In this document: piece by piece, positions 1-9,226 of the stretch
Position numbering within the stretch: position 1 is the stretch's first letter
Layout of the letters: the number at the start of each line of letters is the position of its first letter
Source of the DNA: Reichenbachiella ulvae
GTDB lineage: Bacteria > Bacteroidota > Bacteroidia > Cytophagales > Cyclobacteriaceae
Length of the DNA: 64,000 nt
Direction: 5' to 3'
Assembly: GCF_025833875.1 (NCBI RefSeq)
Contig: NZ_JAOYOD010000001.1
Coordinates: 1,612,001-1,676,000, forward strand
Position numbers and translations under genes: made by a program
The notes under the pieces: generated by a model
Told to the model about the DNA's origin: nothing
The model's database searches: none
The model's input: the letters and a program-made list of their open reading frames with translations, nothing else

Positions 1-122
1 CTTGGCAACATATCCATAGCCGCAATATTGGATGTTGTGCCAATTCCCATTCCAGATATTCAATCTGGTTGACAGATAGGTATTCAACGAACTATTCTTT
101 CTGGTAAGTAGTTTAATAAACT

Positions 123-1142
123 ATGAAAATGGACATTAGAGATATTCTAAAACAAAGGATATTGGTGTTGGACGGTGCTATGGGCACGATGATTCAGCGG
201 CATCAATTAGAGGAAAAAGACTTCAGAAATGAAGAATTGAAAGACCACGAGGTTACACTCAAAGGCAACAATGATTTACTCTGCATCACCCGACCCGATA
301 TCATCAAAGACATCTATAGAGAATATCTAGAAGCAGGTGCAGACATCATAGAGACCAATACCTTTGGTGGCACATGGATCGCTCAGGCGGATTACAAACT
401 AGAAGACTGGATTTACAAAATCAACTACGAAGGAGCCAAAATTGCCAAGGAAGTTGCGGACGAGTTCACACAAAAGGATCCGGACAAACCTAGGTTTGTG
501 GCAGGTTCTATGGGACCAACCAACAGATTGGCCAGCATGTCTCCTGATGTAAACAACCCAGGATACCGTGCCATCAATTATGATCAGCTGCTTGAAGCAT
601 TCAAAGAACAAGCCAACGCACTACTAGATGGTGGTTCTGACATTCTCCTGGTGGAGACTATCACCGACACACTCAACTCCAAAGCAGCTTTGATGGCGAT
701 AGATCAAATTGCAGAAGAGAGAGGCATCCGTATCCCAATCATGGTTTCAGGCACCATTACTGATGCCAGTGGCCGAATCCTATCCGGACAAAACACAGAG
801 GCATTTTTGATCTCAGTTTCGCATTTGGACCTGCTTAGTATTGGACTGAATTGTGCATTAGGAGCCAGAGAGCTGAAACCTTATCTTCATACTTTAGCCA
901 GTAAGTCAGAATTCAATATCAGCGCCCACCCTAACGCAGGGTTACCAAATGAATTTGGCCAATATGACGAAACACCAGAGGATATGGTGGATCAAATCAA
1001 GGAATTCCTAGACGAAAACCTCATCAATATCATTGGTGGGTGTTGCGGAACCACTCCTGATCATATCAGAGCCATAGCAGAATTGGCCGCCAAGTATGAG
1101 CCTAGGCCGATAAAGAGTCAACAGACTACTGTCAACGGTTAA
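123..1142 (+). CDS. metH: Methionine synthase, homocysteine-binding subunit (split MetH, N-terminal part)
   Basis: This 339-residue protein is the homocysteine S-methyltransferase module of cobalamin-dependent methionine synthase, which activates homocysteine thiolate on zinc for methylation. The barrel begins with the typical ILVLDGAMGTMIQ motif near residue 12. The three zinc-ligand cysteines are visible: Cys244 in GLNC, and Cys307-Cys308 in GGCCGTTP. The protein stops where E. coli MetH would continue into the pterin-binding domain; those domains are in the next gene, 85 bases downstream on the same strand. Splitting MetH into two polypeptides is, to my knowledge, common in Bacteroidota, so this is probably functional rather than a broken gene. 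A second ATG at codon 3 is an alternative start. Confidence 0.93.
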   Translation: MKMDIRDILKQRILVLDGAMGTMIQRHQLEEKDFRNEELKDHEVTLKGNNDLLCITRPDIIKDIYREYLEAGADIIETNTFGGTWIAQADYKLEDWIYKINYEGAKIAKEVADEFTQKDPDKPRFVAGSMGPTNRLASMSPDVNNPGYRAINYDQLLEAFKEQANALLDGGSDILLVETITDTLNSKAALMAIDQIAEERGIRIPIMVSGTITDASGRILSGQNTEAFLISVSHLDLLSIGLNCALGARELKPYLHTLASKSEFNISAHPNAGLPNEFGQYDETPEDMVDQIKEFLDENLINIIGGCCGTTPDHIRAIAELAAKYEPRPIKSQQTTVNG

Positions 1143-1227
1143 ATATTAAATTCTCATTTGCTAAATTCATAAGAACAAAAAATTGAAACAGTAGGTAGCC
1201 AACCACATACTGTCTACTTTATATAAC

Positions 1228-3954
1228 ATGGAAAACATACATCCAGATTACCCAGGGAAGTACGAGTACAAATGGCATGACTATGAACCCATGAAGCTCA
1301 GCGGGTTGGAGCCATTGGTAGTCACTCCAGATCTGAATTTCATCAACGTTGGGGAAAGAACTAATGTAACTGGTTCAAGGAAATTCTTGCGCTTGATCAA
1401 GGAAGAGCAATTTGAAGAGGCGCTGGAGATCGCAAGAAATCAAGTGGAAGGTGGTGCTCAGATCATCGATGTAAACATGGATGAAGGTATGCTAGATGGT
1501 GCTGAAACCATGACCAATTTCCTTAATCTGATGGCATCTGAGCCAGATATCGCTCGTATCCCTGTGATGATCGACTCCTCAAAATGGGAAATCATCGAAG
1601 CAGGCTTGAAGTGTACACAGGGGAAATCCGTAGTAAACTCCATAAGCTTAAAAGTAGGCGAAGAAGAATTTATCCGTCAGGCCAAATTGATCAAACAATA
1701 CGGCGCTGCGGTGATTGTAATGGCATTTGACGAGGATGGACAGGCTGACAACTACGACCGTAGAATTGAGATAGTCAAGAGGTCCTACGAACTGATGACT
1801 GGCCCAAAAATCAATTTTAAGCCTCAGGACATCATTTTTGACCTTAATATTTTCCCAGTTGCCACAGGCATGGAGGAGCATCGCAAAAATGCCTTGGACT
1901 TTTTCATGGCCACAAGATGGGTAAGAGAAAACCTACCTGCTGCGCATGTCAGTGGTGGAGTTAGTAATGTTTCTTTCTCCTTCCGAGGCAACAATCCGGT
2001 TAGAGAGGCCATGCATTCAGCCTTCCTTTATCATGCCATCAGACAGGGAATGGATATGGGTATCGTCAATCCTGCCATGCTTGAAGTTTATGACGACATC
2101 CCTAAGGACCTATTGGAACATGTAGAGGATGTTCTGTTGGATCGTAGAGATGACGCCACCGAGCGTCTTCTAGATTTCGCAGAAAACTTCAAAGGTGAAG
2201 GGAAAGTTGAGAAGAAAAATGACGAATGGCGTCAGCAGCCAGTGGAGAAAAGAATTGAACATGCCCTGGTAAAAGGCATTGTTGAATTCATTGATGAGGA
2301 TACTGAAGAAGCCCGCCAAAAACTAGGTCGCCCTCTTCATGTGATTGAGGGACCACTTATGGACGGAATGAATGTCGTAGGAGACTTGTTTGGCGAAGGA
2401 AAAATGTTTTTACCTCAAGTGGTAAAAAGTGCCCGTGTCATGAAGAAAGCTGTGGCTTATCTGACTCCTTATTTGGAAGAAGAAAAGGTTGAAGGAGATG
2501 CCGAGAATGCTGGAAAAGTGCTATTGGCAACCGTAAAAGGTGACGTTCACGACATTGGGAAAAATATCGTGGGCGTAGTGATGGCCTGCAACAACTACGA
2601 GATCATCGACATGGGCGTTATGGTGCCTAATGAAAAGATTCTAGAAAAAGCCAAAGAAATTAATGCTGATGTGATTGGATTGAGTGGTTTGATCACTCCT
2701 TCGCTGGACGAAATGGTAGATTTTGCAAAACTTCTGGAAAAAGAAAAATGCGAGTATCCCCTACTGATCGGTGGCGCAACAACTTCTCGCATCCACACTG
2801 CAGTTAAAATAGACCCCTGCTACAGCGGACCTGTTGTACATGTACTGGATGCTTCTAGAAGTGTGCCAGTTGCCGGAGATCTATTGAGCGGCAAGAAGGA
2901 AGCCTTTGTATCCAAAGTAAAATCGGAGTACAAAGAGGCTAGAGAAAATCATGCAGGGAGAACCAAGGATAAGAATTATATCAAATTCAGTGAAGCGAAA
3001 CAAAACGCCTTCCCTATCGACTGGCAAGAGACTAACATTGCTGAACCTAAGTTCATCGGAAACAAAACCTTTAACAATTTCCCTCTGGAGGAAATCAGGA
3101 AATACATTGACTGGACTCCTTTCTTCCAAACCTGGATGTTGAAGGGTAAATTCCCTAGAATACTAGAAGACAAAGTCATCGGCGATGAAGCAACTAAACT
3201 ATATAATGATGCCAACAGCATGTTGGATGACATCATTACCAAAAGAAGTCTACAAGCCAACGGAGTTATTGGGATTTACAAAGCCAACAACACCAATGGA
3301 GAGGATATAGAAATCGCAGATCGAGAAGGCAAGAAACTTACTGAGTTTCATTTCCTTCGCCAGCAAGGCAAAAAAGGAAAAAACATTGCCAACCTTTCTC
3401 TGGCAGATTTTGTTGCCCCTAAGGATAGCGGCAAACAAGACTACTTGGGTGGCTTTGCTGTGACTACTGGAATAGGAATTGAAAAATTACTAGAGAAGTA
3501 CGAAAAAGATCATGACGATTACTCGTCTATCATGGTTAAAGCACTGGCAGATAGACTAGCCGAGGCATTTGCGGAATTAATGCATGAGAAAGTAAGGAAA
3601 GAGCTTTGGGGATATGCTGCAGACGAGCAGTTAGAAAATGACGCATTGATCGCAGAAAAGTACAAGGGAATCAGACCCGCACCTGGATACCCTGCTTGCC
3701 CAGATCATACAGAAAAACCAATACTATTTGATTTGCTACATGTCGAAAAAGAAACGGGCATTTATCTAACAGAATCTAATGCTATGTACCCAGCTTCTTC
3801 AGTTAGCGGATTTTATTTCGCTAATGAAAAGTCTAAATACTTTGGATTAGGTAAAATCGGCAAAGATCAAGTAGAAGATTACGCTCAACGCAAAGGCATG
3901 ACATTAGAAGAAGCTGAGCGGTGGTTAGCACCTAACTTAGCATATGATGTTTAA
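1228..3954 (+). CDS. metH: Methionine synthase, folate/cobalamin/AdoMet subunit (split MetH, C-terminal part)
   Basis: This 908-residue protein supplies the remaining MetH modules. A pterin-binding barrel (about residues 30-290, starting near [12 protein letters not shown]) binds methyltetrahydrofolate. It is followed by the cobalamin cap (about 340-430), the B12-binding Rossmann domain with DVHDIG, where His441 is the expected lower cobalt ligand, and the reactivation domain (about 640-900) with the AdoMet-binding motif [15 protein letters not shown] starting at Arg816. It has no homocysteine-binding module, so it must work with the upstream subunit. The gene lies in one transcription direction with the N-terminal subunit gene and metF. 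An 8-bp tandem repeat begins six bases after its stop codon. The family call is secure; the physical subunit association is inferred. Confidence 0.95.
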   Translation: MENIHPDYPGKYEYKWHDYEPMKLSGLEPLVVTPDLNFINVGERTNVTGSRKFLRLIKEEQFEEALEIARNQVEGGAQIIDVNMDEGMLDGAETMTNFLNLMASEPDIARIPVMIDSSKWEIIEAGLKCTQGKSVVNSISLKVGEEEFIRQAKLIKQYGAAVIVMAFDEDGQADNYDRRIEIVKRSYELMTGPKINFKPQDIIFDLNIFPVATGMEEHRKNALDFFMATRWVRENLPAAHVSGGVSNVSFSFRGNNPVREAMHSAFLYHAIRQGMDMGIVNPAMLEVYDDIPKDLLEHVEDVLLDRRDDATERLLDFAENFKGEGKVEKKNDEWRQQPVEKRIEHALVKGIVEFIDEDTEEARQKLGRPLHVIEGPLMDGMNVVGDLFGEGKMFLPQVVKSARVMKKAVAYLTPYLEEEKVEGDAENAGKVLLATVKGDVHDIGKNIVGVVMACNNYEIIDMGVMVPNEKILEKAKEINADVIGLSGLITPSLDEMVDFAKLLEKEKCEYPLLIGGATTSRIHTAVKIDPCYSGPVVHVLDASRSVPVAGDLLSGKKEAFVSKVKSEYKEARENHAGRTKDKNYIKFSEAKQNAFPIDWQETNIAEPKFIGNKTFNNFPLEEIRKYIDWTPFFQTWMLKGKFPRILEDKVIGDEATKLYNDANSMLDDIITKRSLQANGVIGIYKANNTNGEDIEIADREGKKLTEFHFLRQQGKKGKNIANLSLADFVAPKDSGKQDYLGGFAVTTGIGIEKLLEKYEKDHDDYSSIMVKALADRLAEAFAELMHEKVRKELWGYAADEQLENDALIAEKYKGIRPAPGYPACPDHTEKPILFDLLHVEKETGIYLTESNAMYPASSVSGFYFANEKSKYFGLGKIGKDQVEDYAQRKGMTLEEAERWLAPNLAYDV

Positions 3955-3960
3955 TTTTGG

Positions 3961-4024
3961 TCTGCTGGTCTGCTGGTCTGCTGGTCTGCTGGTCTGCTGG
4001 TCTGCTGGTCTGCTGGTCTGCTGG
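3961..4024 (+). repeat. Tandem array of eight perfect TCTGCTGG units
   Basis: Eight uninterrupted copies of the 8-bp unit TCTGCTGG fill the gap between metH and the four-helix-bundle gene. Because the unit is not a multiple of three and lies outside any gene, its copy number can change freely, so it may vary between strains. A short inverse complement of the unit junction (CAGACCAG, 4424-4431) sits just beyond the following gene. Confidence 0.97.
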
Positions 4025-4051
4025 TCCAAATTAACAACGAATTAACTTAGA

Positions 4052-4417
4052 ATGCCAACTATCAAACAATTTGAAGATTTAGATGTCTGGAAAGAAAGTA
4101 GAAAACTTGTACGAAGTATTTATTCATTTTTAAATCAATCAAAAGACATCGATAGAGACACAAAGAGTCAAATGAAACGCTGTACCTTATCAATAATGAA
4201 TAATATTGCAGAGGGCTTTGGCCGCAATGGAGACAAGGAATTTGTAAGGTTTTTAAACATTGCCAGTGGGTCAGCTTCAGAGTGCAAAAGCATGTTATAC
4301 GTATTGGAAGATTTAGAATATATCGAAGTAGAAACTGCCAAGGCATACCGAACAGATATTGACAAAATCAGGAAACTCATACACGGTCTGGTTCGATACT
4401 TAAATAACAAATCCTAA
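4052..4417 (+). CDS. Four-helix-bundle protein (23S rRNA intervening-sequence family)
   Basis: This 121-residue, all-helical protein matches the family known from 23S rRNA intervening-sequence ORFs, also called the S23 or four-helix-bundle family and structurally related to the Avd accessory protein of diversity-generating retroelements. Typical features are the N-terminal FEDLDVWKESRKL, the central IANNIAEG-like stretch (here IMNNIAEGFGRNGDKEF) and ASGSASECKSMLY. Its cellular function is unknown; members bind nucleic acids or act as accessory subunits. No rRNA and no reverse transcriptase lie nearby. It sits alone between metH and metF, bordered on the left by the 8-bp repeat array and on the right by CAGACCAG, which suggests insertion into a methionine gene cluster (inference). 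Confidence 0.88.
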   Translation: MPTIKQFEDLDVWKESRKLVRSIYSFLNQSKDIDRDTKSQMKRCTLSIMNNIAEGFGRNGDKEFVRFLNIASGSASECKSMLYVLEDLEYIEVETAKAYRTDIDKIRKLIHGLVRYLNNKS

Positions 4418-4458
4418 CATAATCAGACCAGAAAACGAGTCGACAAGAAGACAAAAAA

Positions 4459-5415
4459 ATGAAGGTTACCGATCATATAAAGAACGCAAAAGGAAAAACA
4501 CTGTTCTCACTTGAAATCATTCCGCCGAAGAAAGGAGAGAACATTTCGAAAATATTCGATCATTTAGATCCATTGATGGAATTCAAACCTCCATTCATTG
4601 ATGTGACTTATCACCGAGAGGAATATATCTACAAGAAACACCCCAATGGTCTTCTAGAAAAGAAAACCACCAGAAAACGCCCCGGCACGGTAGGAATCTG
4701 TGCCGCGATTCGTCATCGATATGACGTAGATCCTGTGCCTCACATCATCTGTGGGGGTTTTTCTAAAGAGGAAACCGAAAATGCTTTGATTGATCTGGAC
4801 TTTCTTGGGATTGACAATGTACTGGTCCTTCGAGGTGATGCGATCAAATCTGAGGGCAAATTCATACCACAGGAAGACGGAAACAACTATGCCATCGATC
4901 TGCTACATCAGGTCAATAGAATGAATAATGGACAATACCTGGATGACAGCCTGGAAGACCCTGCTCCCACAGACTTTTGTATTGGGGTGGCCGGCTATCC
5001 TGAAAAGCACTTTGAATCGCCGAACCTGGAAATGGACTTGATGTACCTGAAACAAAAGGTAGAAGCAGGGGCTGAATATATTGTCACACAGATGTTTTTC
5101 GACAATCAAAAGTATTTTGACTTTGTCGAGATGTGTAGAAAAATGGATATCAATATTCCAATCATCCCAGGGTTAAAGCCCATATCTACTAAGTCGCAGT
5201 CCACCATCCTACCGAGTATCTTCCATATCGATTTACCAGTAGAGCTTGGTGAAGCTTTGCACAAGTGCAAGAACAATCAGGAGGCCAAGGAGATCGGTAT
5301 TGAATGGGGAATCAAACAATCTAAGGAATTGATGGAATACGGAGTACCTGTATTGCACTATTACTCTATGGGAAAATCCACAAGTGTGCAGAAGATAGCT
5401 GAAGCGGTTTTTTAG
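4459..5415 (+). CDS. metF: 5,10-methylenetetrahydrofolate reductase
   Basis: This 318-residue flavoprotein reduces methylene-tetrahydrofolate to 5-methyl-tetrahydrofolate, the methyl donor used by the MetH polypeptides upstream. The N-terminal FSLEIIPPKKGEN carries the catalytic-type glutamate found in the barrel's first strand. LRGD near residue 122 and YIVTQMFFDNQKYFDFV are further family signatures. The length is slightly above that of E. coli MetF (296). It starts 41 bases after the four-helix-bundle gene and shares its strand with metH, so the original metH-metF operon appears interrupted by that gene and the repeat array. Confidence 0.95.
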   Translation: MKVTDHIKNAKGKTLFSLEIIPPKKGENISKIFDHLDPLMEFKPPFIDVTYHREEYIYKKHPNGLLEKKTTRKRPGTVGICAAIRHRYDVDPVPHIICGGFSKEETENALIDLDFLGIDNVLVLRGDAIKSEGKFIPQEDGNNYAIDLLHQVNRMNNGQYLDDSLEDPAPTDFCIGVAGYPEKHFESPNLEMDLMYLKQKVEAGAEYIVTQMFFDNQKYFDFVEMCRKMDINIPIIPGLKPISTKSQSTILPSIFHIDLPVELGEALHKCKNNQEAKEIGIEWGIKQSKELMEYGVPVLHYYSMGKSTSVQKIAEAVF

Positions 5416-5451
5416 AATTATTTATTAACCTAGCTGACAGTTCATTATCTT

Positions 5452-5479
5452 TTGACAAGTATTTAGAAGTGGCTATAAT
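5452..5479 (+). promoter_or_regulatory. Possible promoter upstream of the HMG-CoA lyase gene
   Basis: TTGACA (5452-5457) and TATAAT (5474-5479) are separated by 16 bases in the 94-base gap after metF. The boxes fit the E. coli sigma-70 consensus better than the usual Bacteroidota TTTG/TAnnTTTG pattern, and AT-rich DNA gives such matches by chance, so this is only suggestive. Confidence 0.3.
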
Positions 5480-5527
5480 TATTATTAGCCATCCTAATTA
5501 TCTTAGCCATTGACTAAAATCCCGATA

Positions 5528-6379
5528 ATGAAAATAATAGAGTGCCCTAGAGATGCCTTGCAAGGACTGCATGAATTTGTTCCGACAGAGCAAAAAATCG
5601 AATATATCAACCAACTTTTAAAAATTGGATTCGACACCATTGACTTTGGCAGTTTTGTTTCTCCCAAAGCCATTCCGCAGATGAGAGACACCAAAGAGGT
5701 TTTAAGTCATCTGGATCTAAAGGGTAGCAAGTCCAAGTTACTCGCAATAGTAGCCAATGCTAGAGGCGCACATGAAGCTTCTGAGTATGAAAACATAAGT
5801 TACTTAGGCTTTCCTCTTTCATTATCTGAAACCTTTCAGCGTAAAAACACCAACAAGAGTATTGCAGAAGCCCTTGAAGAGCTATTGATCATTCAGGACA
5901 TTTGCAAAGAGCACAACAAAATACTTGTGACCTACCTTTCTATGGGATTTGGCAACCCATATGGAGACCCCTATGAAATGAATTATGTTCTTGATTTTGT
6001 AGCTAAACTGAAAAAACTTGATATTCAAATCATTTCTCTTGCCGATACTGTAGGCATATCGAACCCCGAAAATATAAAGACCTTATTCAGTTCTGTAGTC
6101 AATCAGTTTCCGGAAATTGAATTTGGCGTTCATCTGCACTCTGATCTGGATTCAGCAATTGATAAGGTAGAGGCTGCATACAAAGCAGGATGTAGAAGAT
6201 TTGATGGTGCTATCAATGGATTTGGAGGTTGCCCGATGGCTGAAGACAAATTGGTAGGCAACATTGCCACTGAAAACATGCTGGCCTACTTTGATGAGTT
6301 TAGCATCCCGGTAGACTTTGATATGCGAGAATTAAAAAAAGCTATGAATATTGCTCCTACGGTTTTCCTAGGTAGATAA
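5528..6379 (+). CDS. Hydroxymethylglutaryl-CoA lyase-like protein
   Basis: This TIM-barrel enzyme of the DRE-metallolyase/HMG-CoA lyase family is predicted to cleave 3-hydroxy-3-methylglutaryl-CoA to acetyl-CoA and acetoacetate, the last step of leucine breakdown. Key residues are present: the ECPRDALQG motif with the catalytic Arg-Asp pair, the metal-binding His pair in GVHLHSD, and the loop cysteine in GFGGCPMAED. I place the start at ATG 5528 (MKIIECPRDA), which matches how the family begins; a TTG at 5510 in the same frame would add six residues. It converges with dprA with no spacer between the two stop codons. No other leucine-degradation genes are adjacent, so the exact acyl-CoA substrate is inferred from family membership. 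Confidence 0.88.
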   Translation: MKIIECPRDALQGLHEFVPTEQKIEYINQLLKIGFDTIDFGSFVSPKAIPQMRDTKEVLSHLDLKGSKSKLLAIVANARGAHEASEYENISYLGFPLSLSETFQRKNTNKSIAEALEELLIIQDICKEHNKILVTYLSMGFGNPYGDPYEMNYVLDFVAKLKKLDIQIISLADTVGISNPENIKTLFSSVVNQFPEIEFGVHLHSDLDSAIDKVEAAYKAGCRRFDGAINGFGGCPMAEDKLVGNIATENMLAYFDEFSIPVDFDMRELKKAMNIAPTVFLGR

Positions 6380-7513
6380 TTAGAGACCTTTGGTTAATTT
6401 ATACTGTTTGCCAGGCATGGATTCTATCATGCCTGCAAACTCCAAATTGAGCAACAGCGTGACCACCTGATTGATCGAGAGTTGACACTTCCAACAGAGT
6501 TCATCCAAGTGCAACCCTTTCTTAAAATCCTTTAATACATTGATGACTTGCCTTTCCTCTTCTGAAAATATGGACAAATCAAAAGGAGTGGACTTTTCTT
6601 CCTTTTCACCTACCTTCCAATTTAGGTTGTATTCAATATCACGAACATCCGTATAGATCAAGGCTTTTTGTGCTCTAAGCAAGGCATTACAACCTTCCGA
6701 ATACTTACTATCCAATTCACCAGGCACTGCAAAAACTTCTCTATTATACGAATAAGCAATGTTTGCCGAAATCAGTGCTCCACCTTTACTAGCTGCTTCT
6801 ACCACCACCAATGCATCGCACATACCTGCAATGATTCTGTTTCTGGCAGGAAAATGATGAGCATCAGGTTTGGTTCCTGGCGGATGCTCTGAAAACACTC
6901 CGCCCACACGCTGCATGTCCTTAGCAATTGATTTATGAACAGCTGGATAAATCATATCTATCCCACCTGCAATCACAGCTATTGTATCCAGATTATGTTT
7001 TAATGCTGCCTTGTGAGCATGAATATCTATCCCATAGGCCAATCCACTGATGATCACAGGTTGATGAGGAACTAAATCTTCTACAATTCGATTCGTACAG
7101 TGTTTACCATAGTCAGTGGCATTTCTCGTCCCTACGATCCCTATTATTTTCCTGTTGTTATAGAGATTCATCCCTTTGTAATACAACAAGAGTGGCGAAT
7201 CATTTACGATCTTGAGTTTTTCAGGATAAGCCTCATCAAAATAAGGGATCACTTGAATTTCCAGGTCCAGACACTTTGCCAGAACCTCACGGGCCTTTGA
7301 AAGCCCCTCCTGCTTTAGTATCTGCTCAACAGCCTTCTTACCAATACCGGGGATTTTTAGCAATTTACCTTTCGGTAAATCAAACACACGTTTAGCTGAT
7401 CCACAATAACTGATCAGCTGTTTGGCCAATACATCTCCAATTCCATGGGTATATTTTAAAGCCAGCACATATAGTCGGTCATCATTCATTTGCATTGCAA
7501 GTTTCAACCTCAT
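6380..7513 (-). CDS. dprA: DNA-processing protein DprA
   Basis: DprA protects incoming single-stranded DNA and loads RecA during natural transformation. The 377-residue protein has a helix-hairpin-helix segment (LLKIPGIGKKAVEQIL, about residue 50), the extended Rossmann core with GTRNATDYGK, the family hallmark SGLAYGIDIHAHKAAL, NRIIAGMCDALVVVEA and SKGGALISANIA, and a C-terminal winged-helix segment (EERQVINVLKDF to the end). The first methionine was kept, but Met9 (7489) would also give a normal start. It is last in a minus-strand series after the MerR regulator, with a 52-base gap. No com genes are in the window, so competence itself cannot be inferred. Confidence 0.95.
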   Translation of the reverse strand: MRLKLAMQMNDDRLYVLALKYTHGIGDVLAKQLISYCGSAKRVFDLPKGKLLKIPGIGKKAVEQILKQEGLSKAREVLAKCLDLEIQVIPYFDEAYPEKLKIVNDSPLLLYYKGMNLYNNRKIIGIVGTRNATDYGKHCTNRIVEDLVPHQPVIISGLAYGIDIHAHKAALKHNLDTIAVIAGGIDMIYPAVHKSIAKDMQRVGGVFSEHPPGTKPDAHHFPARNRIIAGMCDALVVVEAASKGGALISANIAYSYNREVFAVPGELDSKYSEGCNALLRAQKALIYTDVRDIEYNLNWKVGEKEEKSTPFDLSIFSEEERQVINVLKDFKKGLHLDELCWKCQLSINQVVTLLLNLEFAGMIESMPGKQYKLTKGL

Positions 7514-7565
7514 TTTCGAGGCATTGTCTCCAAACTTATTTTCCTCAAAAGGAAAAGCTATACAA

Positions 7566-7919
7566 TTAACTTTTCTGTATGCTGTCTTTGATATCTGACA
7601 AGAACTGTCGGATATTCTTAAGCGACTCGATCATCTCGATCTTCGTTGTTGCTGCATTGATGTCGCTCTTGATAAAATCTCTGGCTCCATGAAGCGTATA
7701 TCCCTTCACTTTCACCAAATGATAAATCAACTTAATTTTCTTGATATCATCCTTCGTAAACTGACGATTACCCTTTCTATTCTTTTTAGGGCTAATGATA
7801 TCAAATTCCGTTTCCCAAAAGCGAATTAAGGAAGTTGCTACTCCCAATTCATCTGCCACCTCTCCAATGGTGTAGTATCGCTTCTCTATTTCTTTTTCTT
7901 TGTAAGGCACGGTTTTCAA
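7566..7919 (-). CDS. MerR family transcriptional regulator
   Basis: This 117-residue DNA-binding protein starts with a MerR winged helix-turn-helix: YYTIGEVADELGVATSLIRF followed by the FxxI-PKKNRKGNRQFTKDDI wing. The usual C-terminal effector domain is reduced to a short helix, with no metal-binding cysteines, so its signal is not apparent. Its ATG overlaps the stop of the CapA-like gene by four bases, indicating translational coupling. MerR-type regulators next to dprA and an M23 peptidase recur in Bacteroidota, as far as I recall, but the regulon is not known to me. Confidence 0.9.
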   Translation of the reverse strand: MKTVPYKEKEIEKRYYTIGEVADELGVATSLIRFWETEFDIISPKKNRKGNRQFTKDDIKKIKLIYHLVKVKGYTLHGARDFIKSDINAATTKIEMIESLKNIRQFLSDIKDSIQKS

Positions 7920-9106
7920 TCGTCAATATATGAAATTATCCCTGAATCTTCAATCTTCAAATGACTCTCTGGGAAATCTTTTTCTGTTAATTCTTTCATC
8001 ACCTTTATCGCTCGGTTATTCAGATCGAACCTTGGTCCACCTGCACCGGGCTGATAGATCGGAATGATCTGGCCTTGCAAGAATTTACCCTGAGAATCAG
8101 TCTGCACTTTTACAATGGGGGCTATTCCTTTTACTCCTCTTAGATTGAACCTTCCATAGGTACAAAAGTTGCCTAAACTGTAAACAATAAATCGATCTTT
8201 GTACAAATCCACTGCTCTAGACACATGAGGGCCATGACCAAATATCACGTCCGCTCCATGATCAATCATCAATCTAGCAAACTCATACACATTCCCCCTA
8301 TCTTCACCATAATAGAACTCCCTTTTGCGGGTCACATGCTGATGATCATGTCCTTCTGCCCCAGCATGAAATGATACGATTAGCACATCCACCAGACTAT
8401 CCAGTTTACTGACCAGCCTAATGGCCTGCTCTTCGTCATGGATCAAAATTGTACCTCTGTTGGGAGAAAAGGCCACCATACCATAGGTCATCCCGTCTCT
8501 TTTGAAAATGGTAGTTGGTGCACTGATTAAACCTGCATAATTCAATCCCAATGAGTCAAGCGCATTCATTGTGCTCTTCCTTCCCGTATTCCCAAAATCC
8601 CCAGCATGATTATTGGCTAGACTTAGCACATCAAAACCCGCATCTACCAGATTTTCGAGCATGGATTCAGGGGACCTGAACAAATAGCAAACATCTGGAT
8701 TATTGCATTTCTTTTGCTCCCCTCCTTCATTTAGGATTACCCCTTCCAAATTCCCAAAGGTCACATCTGCCAGCCTCAAGGTATCTTTTACCTCTTTCCA
8801 TAGGTCGCGCCCATTATTAGGAGGTAAATATCCTTTGTCTGGGAAATTGGTACCCATCATGATATCCCCTACGCCTATCAGAGTGAGTGTATCCTTAAGT
8901 ACTCGATGAATAGCAATGTCCACCTCTTCATCCAAAGACTCTAACGTGTCTTGATCGGCAGTTATATAATACACAGGAGCCGGAGGAAGCGTATCGATCG
9001 CCAAAGTATCTGCTTCTACAGGAGTACTCGTTTGTGTGATCGACTTCTGGGTCTTACAACTATATAAAAATGAAACAAGAAGGCACAAGCCCCAAAGTTT
9101 TTTCAT
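7916..9106 (-). CDS. CapA-like metallophosphatase-fold lipoprotein
   Basis: This 396-residue protein has a lipoprotein signal (LLVSFLYSC, Cys16) and one PGA-synthesis CapA domain, a calcineurin-like metallophosphoesterase fold. Metal-site motifs run in order: GVGDIMMG, NLEGV, SLANNHAGDFG, SFHAGAEGHDHQHVT, and FGHGPHVSRAV with YSLGNFC. Members are tied to poly-gamma-glutamate capsule production or cell-envelope remodelling in other bacteria, but the capBC synthase genes are absent here, so the substrate is unknown. It starts after the terminator that follows the M23 gene and ends overlapping the MerR gene by four bases. Confidence 0.87.
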   Translation of the reverse strand: MKKLWGLCLLVSFLYSCKTQKSITQTSTPVEADTLAIDTLPPAPVYYITADQDTLESLDEEVDIAIHRVLKDTLTLIGVGDIMMGTNFPDKGYLPPNNGRDLWKEVKDTLRLADVTFGNLEGVILNEGGEQKKCNNPDVCYLFRSPESMLENLVDAGFDVLSLANNHAGDFGNTGRKSTMNALDSLGLNYAGLISAPTTIFKRDGMTYGMVAFSPNRGTILIHDEEQAIRLVSKLDSLVDVLIVSFHAGAEGHDHQHVTRKREFYYGEDRGNVYEFARLMIDHGADVIFGHGPHVSRAVDLYKDRFIVYSLGNFCTYGRFNLRGVKGIAPIVKVQTDSQGKFLQGQIIPIYQPGAGGPRFDLNNRAIKVMKELTEKDFPESHLKIEDSGIISYIDD

Positions 9107-9176
9107 GGGTCAAAATTATACCTGAATGGGATAAGTAACTAAATAGATCAGGGGGAGTTTTCCACAACTTCCAACA

Positions 9177-9206
9177 AAAAACCCTGACCGTTAGGGTCAG
9201 GGTTTT
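9177..9206 (-). terminator. Rho-independent terminator after the M23 peptidase gene
   Basis: CCCTGACC (9182-9189) and GGTCAGGG (9195-9202) form a perfect GC-rich stem with a five-base loop, extended by A/T pairs. Read on the minus strand the stem is followed by a run of T, so it ends the M23 transcript before the CapA gene. Confidence 0.88.
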
Positions 9207-9226
9207 AAAATATTTTTTATCGTACT

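Noticed and set aside
1..122. Possible end of an upstream gene on + (open frame ending TGA at 70-72) or start of a gene on - (ATG 49, reading MGIGTTSNIAAMDML toward the edge)
   Set aside because: Both frames are open for only about 16-24 codons and run off the window. Chance openness is likely and neither matches a family I know.
4052..4417. Accessory gene of a diversity-generating retroelement
   Set aside because: No reverse transcriptase, template repeat or variable repeat is present; only the fold family is similar.
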